Shown here piece by piece: positions 23,640 through 33,207 of a DNA stretch of 33,360 nt (position 1 is the stretch's first letter; each line of letters starts with the position of its first letter). Under the pieces are notes generated by a model. It saw nothing but the letters and a program-made list of their open reading frames with translations. It ran no database searches and was not told the origin of the DNA. The stretch spans positions 1-33,360 of the forward strand of contig JAPLNL010000050.1 of assembly GCA_026692905.1 (NCBI GenBank), written 5' to 3'. Position numbers and translations under genes: made by a program. Origin of the DNA: Planctomycetota bacterium (lineage in GTDB: Bacteria > Planctomycetota > Planctomycetia > Pirellulales > Pirellulaceae).

Positions 23640-26059
23640 CTCTCGACGCGGTCATTTCTTAGCAGGCTCGAGGACTTGATGCTTCGCAGGTACGCTCGTT
23701 GAATCATCAGGCAGAGTTCGATCAGGTCCTGGAGTATTGGCAGCAAGGAATCCCAGTCGGCGACTGCTTTGCGATCGGCTTCGCCGGCAAGCTCGTCAAT
23801 GATCGCTGCAATTTCCGGCCTATCGATGGTCTTGGCGATGTCATACAGCGTTTGTAACCTTGACTTGAGCACCAAGGGATTGCGTGAATCGAAACCGTGA
23901 ATCACTCGCTCCAGTTGATAGCCGATCATGATGGCGTGTTCGTCATTCATGTCCGGATCAGGCTGTAGATTAGTTGGCCGCCAACCCATTGGGGAGCCCA
24001 TGAACTTTTCCACGAGCGTTGGATCGTAGAGTGATCCTGCGTGCTTACGCAATTCCTGCAAGGCCTCTTCGTGGCTGTATGGCGAAGAGGTTAAATCCGA
24101 GGTCATTGAGTCATAAGCGTTAATGATTGCAATAACCCTAGAACCAAGCGGTATGTCTTCGCCGGAGACGCTTCCGTCACCACCTGCATAAGATGCATTC
24201 TGGTACCTTAAAATGTCGATCAGATCCGTCGAATGAAAAGCCGTTCGTGCAATTTCAGTCCCGATTCGCACGTGATTGGCCATGACCGATCGATGCTCTG
24301 AGTTCCGCGTGTGCAGTAGGGCGATGGACTCGTTGTCCGCAGTTCCGACGATACCGATATCGTGGAGTATCGCGGCAATTTCAAGCGAGTAAAGTTGACC
24401 AACAGTCATTAATCCACGTGCGAGTCCGACCGACATTTCTGCGACGCGGTGCGAGTGCGCTGCGATTTCGGGGACTCGATGCGACATTGCAGAGTTGAGG
24501 GCAACAACCGAGTGATAGGAGATCGGGTGTTCCTCGATATCGATGGACGAGATGGCGGTAGCCTTTTTTCGTTCCGCTTCGATAGCATCCAATTCCATTT
24601 GCAAACTCCAGCAGCACACCGCATTTCGCCCCCCGTGTTTGGCCGCGTACAGTCCTCTGTCCGATTGCTCAATCTGGGTTTGAAGGTTTGGTGCACCGAA
24701 GATGCTGCTTGAAACGCCGATACTAGCCGTTACCTTGTAAGGGTCCGCTAAGTGTTCTTGAATGCCGGCGCGAATTCGTTCTGCCATGGCGACTCCTTCG
24801 TCTACTGTCGCCGAATCCATGGTGACGCAAAACTCTTCCCCGCCATATCGCGCGAGAGTTGCGATGTTGCCGATCAGCATTTGAACCGTCTTAACCAAGT
24901 CCTTCAATACCGAATCGCCAGCAGCGTGCCCGTGTTGATCATTCAATTTTTTGAAATGGTCTACGTCCATCATAATGGTAATGATGCCGCGGTCACCTTG
25001 GTTGCGGTTCGGCCAAAGAGCTTCCGTTTTCTCAAAAAGGGCTCGACGATTTAATGCACCAGTCAAACCATCCCTAGAAGCAAGCTCATGCAATACTTCG
25101 TTTTGGCGGCGAATCTGCTCTTTTGACACCTCAAGGTCCGTCAACGCTTGCAGCAGGTCCTTCCGCTGCGACTCCATGACGGTAATGTCTTCAAAACTAA
25201 TCAAAGCTCCAGAAACCCGCTCAGCCCCATCAAGTACCGGGGTTGCATTCACTACAAAGCTAAGCTCTTTTTCCTCACCAATTTTAAGGTGGACTTTGAC
25301 GGCTGTCTTTTGAGAGTGTTCCCTTAGCGCGAAATCCCAAGGCCATTCTTCATTGGAATCTCTTCGCCACGGCAATTCGCTCAAACACTCTCCGAGCAAG
25401 TCGTCGGTTCGACGATCCACGCTTTTCGAAAAAGAATCATTAACGAGCAACATCTTGCCGGACGAATCCAGGATCACAACCCCACCGACAATAGTATCGA
25501 GGGTATTACGGACCCGTTTGGGTACGGCACTTTTGGGATCGAGCACACTCAACGCTCGCGATAAGAAAAAGGAGAAGCTGCCAAAGTTCAGAACAAAACC
25601 AACGATCAACAGCAGGAACCACTTTACTAAAGCCGAACCGAAGGTCGCTTTCGTTGGTTCAAACGCTATTTCAAGTTCTGCGAAGGTTTTGTTTCCGCGG
25701 TCCAGTGGAACACGCACTTGATTGATGTTTGACGGTTCTTCCGGTTTTAACGTCCAATGCCGGTTGTGGTCTGGACTAGCATAAAGAACCATCCCGTCAT
25801 GCCGGATGATGCTGAGACTCTGTAGTTCTGCATTTTGGATCAATGCCGCGCGACAGGACTTTTGAAGACCATTGTTGTCTTTGTTGGATAGATAAGTCGA
25901 GCAACTCACCGCCAGTGCTCGACTCACTTCCTGTCTCTCCCGCTGAGTTTGATTGTTCTCAAAAGGGATCATTCCAGAGATTCCTCCAGCCAGCATCGGT
26001 CCAAACGACATCGTCGCAAGGATAATCGCCATTTTATAGGTGATCTTCAGCCGAGGCAT
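23636..26059 (-). CDS. Membrane sensor with PAS, GGDEF and degenerate HD-GYP domains
   Basis: This 807-residue protein has a transmembrane helix (about 8-30), an extracytoplasmic sensor region, a second helix (about 145-168) and a PAS-like domain (about 185-300). A GGDEF domain follows with DVDHFKKLND and intact GGEEF (406-410), so diguanylate cyclase activity is expected; no RxxD inhibitory site precedes it. The C-terminal HD-GYP-type domain keeps HSHR, the HD pair (His566, Asp567) and His596. Where HHE and GYP are expected it reads RYQNASYAGGDG, and the later Asp is Asn647 (IIN). Phosphodiesterase activity is therefore doubtful. I chose ATG 26059 over TTG 26110. It is coupled to the GT87 gene. 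Confidence 0.88.
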   Translation of the reverse strand: MPRLKITYKMAIILATMSFGPMLAGGISGMIPFENNQTQRERQEVSRALAVSCSTYLSNKDNNGLQKSCRAALIQNAELQSLSIIRHDGMVLYASPDHNRHWTLKPEEPSNINQVRVPLDRGNKTFAELEIAFEPTKATFGSALVKWFLLLIVGFVLNFGSFSFFLSRALSVLDPKSAVPKRVRNTLDTIVGGVVILDSSGKMLLVNDSFSKSVDRRTDDLLGECLSELPWRRDSNEEWPWDFALREHSQKTAVKVHLKIGEEKELSFVVNATPVLDGAERVSGALISFEDITVMESQRKDLLQALTDLEVSKEQIRRQNEVLHELASRDGLTGALNRRALFEKTEALWPNRNQGDRGIITIMMDVDHFKKLNDQHGHAAGDSVLKDLVKTVQMLIGNIATLARYGGEEFCVTMDSATVDEGVAMAERIRAGIQEHLADPYKVTASIGVSSSIFGAPNLQTQIEQSDRGLYAAKHGGRNAVCCWSLQMELDAIEAERKKATAISSIDIEEHPISYHSVVALNSAMSHRVPEIAAHSHRVAEMSVGLARGLMTVGQLYSLEIAAILHDIGIVGTADNESIALLHTRNSEHRSVMANHVRIGTEIARTAFHSTDLIDILRYQNASYAGGDGSVSGEDIPLGSRVIAIINAYDSMTSDLTSSPYSHEEALQELRKHAGSLYDPTLVEKFMGSPMGWRPTNLQPDPDMNDEHAIMIGYQLERVIHGFDSRNPLVLKSRLQTLYDIAKTIDRPEIAAIIDELAGEADRKAVADWDSLLPILQDLIELCLMIQRAYLRSIKSSSLLRNDRVER

Positions 26060-26493
26060 GAAAAGGATTCCGGAGGGTAATGGGACAATGCATGCACCTC
26101 GAGAGTACAAGCCACGTTACTGTTGCTTAATTACTGTGGTGAGAGGCCGTAGAATGCACTCTTGCACAAATTAAATGTTCTAAGTGCGTAGTCGAAATCG
26201 GTTGTAGCGATTCCACGGGTATTACAGAGTTCTCCGTTACCCTGGTAGCCTTGGTAAGCTGTACTAAGGCAAAATGGCGGTTTCGACCGAAATGCCGAAT
26301 GTATCGATTCTTCCACTGGCATCAGCTTTGACTGCTAAAACGACAATACACTTGATGGTTCGTACTTGTGAGTTTCGATCGTCTATCCGCTAATCAAGGC
26401 TGGACCTCGAATTCGATAGAGGAGTAAGACATACTTCTGCAATAGGGATTCAAGGACGAGTTTACCTGCAGTGGCTTTTCACGGAGGATCGAC
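26060..26493. other. Gene-free stretch between divergent genes
   Basis: This stretch of 434 bases has no gene I can support. A 63-codon minus-strand frame at 26131-26322 starts with ATG but lacks a Shine-Dalgarno and any family feature. The region must hold the promoters of both the sensor gene and the TolC-like gene. The only clear signal is the Shine-Dalgarno GGAGG at 26483-26487. Confidence 0.45.
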
Positions 26494-28371
26494 GTGTCGG
26501 ATTTGGGGCGTTATCTGAAATTGCATGGAAAGGCGTTTGCCGCATGGCTTGCGTTTTCCCATGGCATTTTGCTAGCGCAGTCTTTGCCAATCCAATCTCC
26601 CGTGCCCTCGCAAATACCGCACGCCAGCTACGATCTACCTCAGCCTCTGCCAACATCCTCTGTTTCCAGCGAAGAGTTTGAGCGGCTCATTGGACTTCAT
26701 TCTTTGCCAACTCCCGATGGACCAAACAGGAGAGTTCCTGAACGAGCAGCCGGAGTCGTCAACTCGAAACAACGAGAGCCAATTGTTCAAGTGCAAGAAA
26801 TGCTACAGCTGGAGACGGAAACGGTGGGTGGCCCAAACCCTGTCCAGCCTCAGTCTGAGGTACCTACGTACTATGCAAACACAATACCATGGTGGCAGCA
26901 GCGCTGTTTGCAACCTATTTTGACCGCGGAACCAAACAAAGTTTGTGCAGTCCAATTGGAAGAACTTGTTTGGCAATCCATGCAGCACTCGCCAAAAGTG
27001 CAAAGCATACTCATTACACCCAAGATTCTACGCACGGATATTCAAATCGCTCAAGGGGAGTTAGATCGAAGAAGATTTGCCCAGACCAACTACCACGACA
27101 CGTCGTCCCCTGTTGGCAACACGCTAACCACTGGGGGCCCATCCCGTCTAAACGAACAGTTCTGGGAGAATTCGGTTGGGATTCGCGACAAGAATCGCTT
27201 AGGTGGTAAGACAGAACTATCGCAAATGTTCAACGCACGCGACAACAATTCACTGTTCTTCAAACCCAACAATCAAGCGGATACAAAATTGAGCCTAAAT
27301 TACACGCAACCTTTGCTGCGTGGGGCAGGCATGTACTACAACACCTCTTCGATTCGGATCGCTGGGTTGAAAACCGATCAGCGAGTTGCGAGCGCAAATC
27401 GGGAGCTTCAGGACCATACCCGAGAAGTGATTTCGACCTACTGGGAACTTGTTTTACAAAGATACTTATTGGAGCAAGCGCGTAACGGTCAACTTCGACT
27501 AAAAGCCATCAAAGAACACTTGCAAAATCGAAGCAGTACCGATCTGATTTCGACGCAAATATACCGTGCTACGGCATCCATCGCGAACCAGCAGGGGCAA
27601 ATTGAGACAGCCAAAGCGAGTATCTTTGGATTGCAGGAATCGCTGCGCAGGCTCGTCAACTCCCCAGAGCTTTTCGAAGAAAATTGCATTGAGATTTTGC
27701 CTTTAACCATGCCGGCAGTTGAGTTGCCTGATTTCCCGCTTGAGGGCGAACTGATCGCAGCACTTACCAATCGCGGTGACATTCTCGCAATCCAAGAAGA
27801 CATCCAAATCGCTGTCGTGCAAAAGAACCTCGCGATCAATGAACTGAAGCGGCAACTCGACTTTGAGACGACAAGCTTTGTCCAAGGTTTGCGTGGACAA
27901 AATCAATTTGCCGAGTCGTTCGGAGACCAATTTAGTAAGGGAAGACCGAGTATTGCAACTGGATTGACAGGGTCATTTCCTGTTGGAAACCGGTCCGCCA
28001 AGGCTAACAAGTTTAGCCGCGATTTGGAGATCGCCAAACTCCAAAAAGATTACGAAGATAAACTCAACAAAGCCCGAACCGATATCAAGACAGCGATCTT
28101 TAACGCTCAAGCAACGTACGCGACAACCGAAGCCGCGATCGCACAAACCATTGCCCAAAAAGAAGAGGTCGATGGCCATAAAGTTAAGTTCGAGGACTTT
28201 ATGGGCGAAAATCCATCGACAAGCAATATTCTCACAGACTTAATTTATGCGGAAAATCAACTCATCATCGCTGAAAATTCCTGGGCGAACAAACAGGTTC
28301 AGCACATGCTTGCTCTCATCAATATCAAATATGAGTCGGGGACACTGATGACCATTAGCGCGGACCCCTAA
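26494..28371 (+). CDS. TolC-family outer membrane efflux protein
   Basis: This 625-residue protein starts with a signal peptide (about 1-29). A Pro/Gln/Ser-rich stretch to about 145 follows, longer than in E. coli TolC, and then two outer-membrane-efflux repeats. Visible family features include LSLNYTQPLLRGAG near 267-280, long helical heptad-like stretches (REVISTYWELVLQRYLLEQA), TGLTGSFPVGNRSAK in the second half, and a final helix with AENQLIIAENSWANKQVQHM. It should form the outer-membrane channel of an export or efflux system; no membrane-fusion protein or inner-membrane pump is adjacent. GTG 26494 has GGAGG 6 bases upstream, a strong start signal. It is convergent with the HTH gene (9-base gap). 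Confidence 0.9.
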   Translation: MSDLGRYLKLHGKAFAAWLAFSHGILLAQSLPIQSPVPSQIPHASYDLPQPLPTSSVSSEEFERLIGLHSLPTPDGPNRRVPERAAGVVNSKQREPIVQVQEMLQLETETVGGPNPVQPQSEVPTYYANTIPWWQQRCLQPILTAEPNKVCAVQLEELVWQSMQHSPKVQSILITPKILRTDIQIAQGELDRRRFAQTNYHDTSSPVGNTLTTGGPSRLNEQFWENSVGIRDKNRLGGKTELSQMFNARDNNSLFFKPNNQADTKLSLNYTQPLLRGAGMYYNTSSIRIAGLKTDQRVASANRELQDHTREVISTYWELVLQRYLLEQARNGQLRLKAIKEHLQNRSSTDLISTQIYRATASIANQQGQIETAKASIFGLQESLRRLVNSPELFEENCIEILPLTMPAVELPDFPLEGELIAALTNRGDILAIQEDIQIAVVQKNLAINELKRQLDFETTSFVQGLRGQNQFAESFGDQFSKGRPSIATGLTGSFPVGNRSAKANKFSRDLEIAKLQKDYEDKLNKARTDIKTAIFNAQATYATTEAAIAQTIAQKEEVDGHKVKFEDFMGENPSTSNILTDLIYAENQLIIAENSWANKQVQHMLALINIKYESGTLMTISADP

Positions 28372-28380
28372 GACACGTGT

Positions 28381-29676
28381 TTACTTTCCGCCAATTGCAC
28401 TGACCAACATGGAGGTCAATCCAGACGTGTAGTCGTTTTGCCCGTCAAATGCCCACATGTTGCGCATGAGGTCTGAGACCAGTAATCCGCCCATCCCCAT
28501 CAACAACAGAATCCCCATGAGCAAGAGGACATCGAGTGTTCCGTAAGGTGTTTCAGGGACTCCACGCATGGCAGCGCCGGCTGCCATTGCACCGCCCGCG
28601 ATCCCAGCTTCGTCACCAAACCCACCGTCTCCACCAAAACCACCTTGTTCATCGATAGGGTCAAAACCACCTACACCACCCGCAGGAAGGGCTCCAAACT
28701 CACTTGAGTCCTCGAGTTCAATGACTTGAGAACCACTATCATCATCCACTTCAATGCCACCGCTCGAAGGGGTCAACTGGAACTCGTCGCCTTGTTGAAA
28801 ATCGACAAGGGCTCCACTACCAAGACCGCTGATACCGCTGGCCGAACCAACGCCTGATCCCGAACCACCGGAGACTTCGGCCCCGAGATCCAGTCCGGAG
28901 ATGCCGGTCCCTGCAAGATCGAGAGGTTCATCCTCGAGTGAGAGGCCACTGTCGGATGGGCTCATCAAGTTAATACCGCTCTCCGAGGCCAAACCGACTC
29001 CGGAGTCGGAACCTAACACAAGATCATCTTCGTCATCGTTTGCCAATTCAAGGTCGGCGCCGAGTCCAAGGCTGCCGCTCCCCATCCCTGAACCAGAGAT
29101 TTTGGAGTCTTGACTCATCAAGTCCAATCCGCTCTCGTTTGCCGAGTCATCCCCCATCAATTTCAAATCGCTGCCGAGTTCCACTTCGCTTCCGGAACCA
29201 CCCTCCTTCTCAAGCTTCGGATCGGACAGAGCGTTCTTGTTCTCGCCATTCAAATGAAGACTGCTGCCCTCGCCCTTTCCTAGCGAGCGATTGACGAGTC
29301 GAACTCCGCTTCCGCTCTTTGGGTCGGGAACCAAAGCGACATCGCTGCCTATTCTCTGATCGTCATCGTCGGCCAAATTGAGGTCACTGCCTAGCGATAA
29401 ATCGCTTTCGCCGGCTTTCCCTATGGTCGAGCCGCTTTTGCTGCCAGATGGGCCAACTTGTCGTTCCGAAATTAGGATCGAGGAGCCGCCGGCTTCTTCA
29501 TCCATTGCGTCGCCGTCTAATTCGGATTGAACGCGTTCGATTTCTTCGGTCTTGAATTTCCAGGACTTGCCATCCCGGTATCCAAATATTTCACCTCGGG
29601 AACGCATCTCAACGAGTTCGTCAGCAGATATGCCGAGGATCTTTGCGGCTTCATCGAGCGATACGTAGTTTGCCAT
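28381..29676 (-). CDS. Excisionase-type HTH protein with a long acidic Gly/Ser-rich region and a membrane anchor
   Basis: This 431-residue protein opens with a MerR/excisionase-type helix-turn-helix (about 1-52: VSLDEAAKILGISADEL, RGEIFGYRDG, WKF). A low-complexity region follows (about 65-340), rich in Gly, Ser, Asp and Leu, with recurring SDLxL/SGLxL-like units such as LSLGSDLNLADDD and GSDLKLMGDD. A Gly-rich patch and a C-terminal hydrophobic segment with LLLMGILLLMGMGGLLV (about 377-405) complete it. The N-terminus would be cytoplasmic and tethered. I chose ATG 29676; GTG 29688 is the alternative. The function is unknown; it could be a membrane-tethered regulator or scaffold. The HTH is related in type to that of the gene at 4622. 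Confidence 0.8.
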   Translation of the reverse strand: MANYVSLDEAAKILGISADELVEMRSRGEIFGYRDGKSWKFKTEEIERVQSELDGDAMDEEAGGSSILISERQVGPSGSKSGSTIGKAGESDLSLGSDLNLADDDDQRIGSDVALVPDPKSGSGVRLVNRSLGKGEGSSLHLNGENKNALSDPKLEKEGGSGSEVELGSDLKLMGDDSANESGLDLMSQDSKISGSGMGSGSLGLGADLELANDDEDDLVLGSDSGVGLASESGINLMSPSDSGLSLEDEPLDLAGTGISGLDLGAEVSGGSGSGVGSASGISGLGSGALVDFQQGDEFQLTPSSGGIEVDDDSGSQVIELEDSSEFGALPAGGVGGFDPIDEQGGFGGDGGFGDEAGIAGGAMAAGAAMRGVPETPYGTLDVLLLMGILLLMGMGGLLVSDLMRNMWAFDGQNDYTSGLTSMLVSAIGGK

Positions 29677-29857
29677 GCCGGTCGTCACTTGGAAGAAGAG
29701 AGAACAAACGAGGGAAATGCCTGAACTACTACACTACTCTATGCAACGACCGGATTCCAGTCACATGCCAAGAAATCGTAATCCGCCCACATTGTTGCAA
29801 TACTCAGCCGTTTCCAGAGTTGCGGAAGAAACGGTTTTTAGCGGTTGCCCCCCTCGA

Positions 29858-30844
29858 TTATTCCGTCGGCGCAGGCTTCGGACATCCCGCGGCATCCAAA
29901 ATAACGGTTTTGATTTCTAAGTTCACCATGCCAGCTGCGGAAATTTCCAGGATAGCAATCCAGCCAGTCCATTCCAACGGGTCGACGGGATAGTAGTCGA
30001 AAACAAAATTCCCCAAACTATAAACGATCGGAGCTCCCCGATACGTTTCGACGGTTTGAGCAACGTGCGGATGGGCTCCAATGATGGCGGTCGCACCGGC
30101 ATCAATCCAAGCCTTTGCCGATTTCGCTTGGTCTTGGCGCGGCATTGGCATCATTTCTTCGCCCCAATGAAGAAATGGAATCACCACGTTGCAACCTAGC
30201 GTTTCTCTCGCGTTTTTGATGGCTTGGGTAACACCTGGTTCTAATAGGGGTGCGTTTCCAGCAACGGATTCCGTGGCTGCATACTCTTGGGCATGGAATT
30301 CGTTAAAACCAAAAATTGCAATTTTATGACCTTTGATTTCTGTCACAAAGGGTGCCATGGCCTGCTTGAGATTTAGCCCTCCACCGAAGTTGGGGATTTT
30401 TTCACGTTCAAGAACGGCCAGCATTTCGACCATTCCGCCAGGACCATAGTCGAGGGAGTGATTATTGGCTAAGCTGAGCGCGTGGAAATATTTCTTGAGA
30501 AAGCGAGGCGAATCCGCAGCTCCTCGAAATACATACGGCTTGAGTTTCATTTCCCCGCCTCGCCCCAAAACGCACTCGAGATTCCCAATTCTCAGGTCAA
30601 TTCCCTCGAATAATAAGGATGCGCAGGCTTCGAAGGGATCCTTGCCGTTGGAAACCAAATTTCCGGGCCCGTTGTCCAGCATGATGTCGCCGGCAAAGAG
30701 AATCCGTAAAGACTCCTTTGGCTTGGCCGACTCCTGTGCATTCAGCGGAAAGAGAGGAATAAGACAATATGCCAGTAGTAAGGCGGCAAAAAGACGGAGA
30801 CTTCGACTGGAAACAAGAAATTGCAGGGGAATTGACGGTTGCAT
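29858..30844 (-). CDS. CapA-family (PGA synthesis-like) secreted protein
   Basis: This 328-residue protein has a signal peptide (about 1-36) followed by a CapA/metallophosphatase-like fold: LFAGDIMLD (49-57), GNLECVL (87-93), SLANNHSLDYG (124-134), FLHWGEE, and GAHPHVAQ near the C-terminal third. This pattern belongs to the PGA_cap family, first tied to poly-gamma-glutamate capsule synthesis and structurally like calcineurin-type phosphoesterases. No capB or capC is adjacent, so an actual poly-gamma-glutamate role is unproved. The ATG at 30844 is clear. A 95-base gap separates it from the upstream reductase gene, on the same strand. Confidence 0.9.
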   Translation of the reverse strand: MQPSIPLQFLVSSRSLRLFAALLLAYCLIPLFPLNAQESAKPKESLRILFAGDIMLDNGPGNLVSNGKDPFEACASLLFEGIDLRIGNLECVLGRGGEMKLKPYVFRGAADSPRFLKKYFHALSLANNHSLDYGPGGMVEMLAVLEREKIPNFGGGLNLKQAMAPFVTEIKGHKIAIFGFNEFHAQEYAATESVAGNAPLLEPGVTQAIKNARETLGCNVVIPFLHWGEEMMPMPRQDQAKSAKAWIDAGATAIIGAHPHVAQTVETYRGAPIVYSLGNFVFDYYPVDPLEWTGWIAILEISAAGMVNLEIKTVILDAAGCPKPAPTE

Positions 30845-30939
30845 GACTTGGTTCCTGTTTGGTTTTTGGTTGCATTAACAACCGTACAAGCTAGTCCACT
30901 CAACACTCAAATGAAAACGGAAAACGCGGGTTCTCGCGA

Positions 30940-32181
30940 TTATGCGTCCACTTCTAGATCGCTTTCCGGTACACAAACACATGGTAAAATCTCGTTCGTT
31001 TGAGTTTGGAATTGTGGTTCGCGTGTATATCGCACCTTGCCGCCAAGAAGTCTGACTGCGCAGCTTCCGCATGCACCCGTTCGGCAGCCACTTTCCAAGG
31101 AGACGCTATTTTGACCAGCGCATGCCAGGAGACTGTTGTGAATGGATTCAAATTTCGCAATCGATCCGGATTGTTTGAAGTGAATATGGTGCGACGCAAA
31201 TTTGCTGCTAGGAGTCGCCAGTGCGGGCTTTTCCGATTGCTGAAATAGTTCGTGGTGAATGAAATCGGGCCGGACGCCGGCATCAACCAAATCTGCACAA
31301 ATTCTCTCCTGCCACTCTTCGGGACCACATATGTAGTATTCGCTGTTGTGCTGCACCCCTTCATGACTCAGCATTTCCTTTGCTTGAAACTTACCTTCCC
31401 GGAAGAGGCTTTCAGCCGACCTTCGCACTCCCTTCGGAAAGCGACTAATCCATATCTCCATTTCAACCTGAGCATAGTGCGCCGCAATGCTCGAAAGCGT
31501 GTCGATAAAGGGCATGTGCGCCACATCTCGAAACTGCGCGAAGCAAAGTACGGATCTGCAAGGTTTGCGAATGGCTTCAAAAAGCATGGGTAGTATAGGG
31601 GTAATCCCAATGCCAGCGCTGACCAAGACGATTTTTCGGTCTACTGACGTTTGTAGGTGAAAAGCCCCGGATGGCCCTCGGACTCTGAGCACGTCCCCTG
31701 CAGCGACCTCTTCGTGTAGCCAACGGCTGACACTCTCTGCATTGGATGAATTTTTCTTCACAGAAATTCGCCAGTGCCCCGCGCTACAGTCGTCAGAAAG
31801 GGAATAACAACGGCAGACTCCTGATGAATTTGCTCCTCTCGCTCGTTCAACCAGGATATGCTGCCCGGGCAGCCCAGATGGTAAAGGGTCTTGACCTCTA
31901 TCCACCAAATAAAAGGATCGGACATCCTCAGATTCTTGCACCACCTTAACAACCATAACTTCACGCCACCGCGTCTGCCTACGACTCATCGAAAGATCAA
32001 CGTAGGTTTGCCTCAGTCTCCCCGCGAGCTCAATTCGGGCCGTATTCTCGGCTACGAGCTGATTTTTGATTGTGTTGTGGCGTTGAAGTGTATCTGAGAG
32101 AAAACCGAATCCAACTCTTGCGAAAACCAATATCAGCAAGATTAATAAGGCGATTTCGACGATGAGAATTGACTGATTCAT
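30940..32181 (-). CDS. Membrane-anchored flavin reductase fused to a 2Fe-2S ferredoxin domain
   Basis: This 413-residue protein has an N-terminal transmembrane helix (about 5-27). A ferredoxin-NAD(P)+ reductase module follows, with FAD motif RCYSL (124-128), NAD(P) motif GIGITP (190-195) and CGPEEW (285-290). A C-terminal plant-type [2Fe-2S] domain has Cys366, Cys371, Cys374 and Cys401 (CRTGACGSC then LPC). The order reductase-then-ferredoxin resembles class IA oxygenase reductases and Hcr-like proteins. The electron acceptor is unknown; no oxygenase or hybrid-cluster gene is in the window. It is divergent from rnc. Confidence 0.9.
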   Translation of the reverse strand: MNQSILIVEIALLILLILVFARVGFGFLSDTLQRHNTIKNQLVAENTARIELAGRLRQTYVDLSMSRRQTRWREVMVVKVVQESEDVRSFYLVDRGQDPLPSGLPGQHILVERARGANSSGVCRCYSLSDDCSAGHWRISVKKNSSNAESVSRWLHEEVAAGDVLRVRGPSGAFHLQTSVDRKIVLVSAGIGITPILPMLFEAIRKPCRSVLCFAQFRDVAHMPFIDTLSSIAAHYAQVEMEIWISRFPKGVRRSAESLFREGKFQAKEMLSHEGVQHNSEYYICGPEEWQERICADLVDAGVRPDFIHHELFQQSEKPALATPSSKFASHHIHFKQSGSIAKFESIHNSLLACAGQNSVSLESGCRTGACGSCAVRLLGGKVRYTREPQFQTQTNEILPCVCVPESDLEVDA

Positions 32182-32430
32182 TCACAATGGTTTGGAGGGA
32201 TCAATGCTCTCGGTGTGGATGAACATTCATCCAACGAATGATGCCATTATTTAATCCCAGGTAGATACCCCTTCCCAACGATGGAATCGGCTCTGCTTCC
32301 ACAGATGCTCCATTTGGAACTGGCTCTTTTGTTTGATTTCATTGCACGGGCTAGTCGTAAGTGCGACAACCTGCGATAACTGATCGTCCCAATTTCCAAA
32401 CAGATACGATCTGGATTCTGTATTACGGCT
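32182..32430. other. Divergent intergenic region upstream of rnc
   Basis: This region between two divergent genes has no CDS that I can support. It must contain promoters for both, but I see no clear -35/-10 pair. Confidence 0.4.
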
Positions 32431-33165
32431 ATGAATGACCTGACACCACCCGATGACACACTCACCGCGGAACAAAAGGTTGAGCATTGCCAAAATATCA
32501 TCAAGTATCGGTTTCGCGATTGTTCAATACTTTTGTCTGCATTGACGCATTCGAGCGTCGCCACTTCGCGGACGGAATCGAACGAAAGAATGGAGTTTCT
32601 CGGAGATTCAATCTTGGGAATGATTGTCTGTGAGCGGCTCTTTCGTTCGTACCCAGAATACTTGGAGGGTGAACTTACCAAAATCAAATCCGTCGTCGTT
32701 TCACGCCGCGTTTGTGCGAAGATCTCCCGACAATTAGGATTGGATAGCTGCCTAATTGTTGGCCGGGGAATGCTTCGAACCGGAATGCCGAGATCGCTTT
32801 TGAGCGACGTGTTTGAATCCATTGTGGCCGCCATTTTCTTGGATGGAGGTGTCGAAAATGTTGGTAAGTTTATCCTTGAGCACATGGAGCCAGAGATTCG
32901 ATTGGCTGCAGATGGGCACGGCGGGGGTAACTACAAATCGCTTTTGCAACAACTTGCGCAGCGCGACCTCAAGGGCACACCCGTGTATCGACTTGTTGAC
33001 GAACGCGGCCCCGACCACAGCAAACACTTTCAAATTGCGGCGGAAATTACAGGCAGGCGGTTTGCGCCGGCGTGGGGACGTAACAAGAAGGAAGCAGAGC
33101 AACGCGCTGCTGGAAACGCACTTTCGCAGTTACGCGGTGAAGAAGCCCCGTACACCACGATGTGA
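32431..33165 (+). CDS. rnc: Ribonuclease III
   Basis: This 244-residue protein has the RNase III signature NERMEFLGDSILG (51-63), with catalytic Glu52 and Asp59, and the second set Asp126/Glu129 in DVFESIVAAIFLDGG, matching E. coli Glu38, Asp45, Asp114 and Glu117. A dsRNA-binding domain follows (about 163-234), with a GNYKSLLQQLAQ start and ending KKEAEQRAAGNAL. It cleaves double-stranded RNA in rRNA processing and mRNA decay. The usual partner era is not in view. ATG 32431 has no strong Shine-Dalgarno. Confidence 0.94.
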   Translation: MNDLTPPDDTLTAEQKVEHCQNIIKYRFRDCSILLSALTHSSVATSRTESNERMEFLGDSILGMIVCERLFRSYPEYLEGELTKIKSVVVSRRVCAKISRQLGLDSCLIVGRGMLRTGMPRSLLSDVFESIVAAIFLDGGVENVGKFILEHMEPEIRLAADGHGGGNYKSLLQQLAQRDLKGTPVYRLVDERGPDHSKHFQIAAEITGRRFAPAWGRNKKEAEQRAAGNALSQLRGEEAPYTTM

Positions 33166-33207
33166 GACGAACCAAAGATGGTTACAAGCCGTTGCGACTC
33201 ATCGTTT

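Noticed and set aside
26131-26322. 63-codon minus-strand frame in the gap before the TolC-like gene
   Set aside because: There is no ribosome binding site, no recognisable family and no supporting context.
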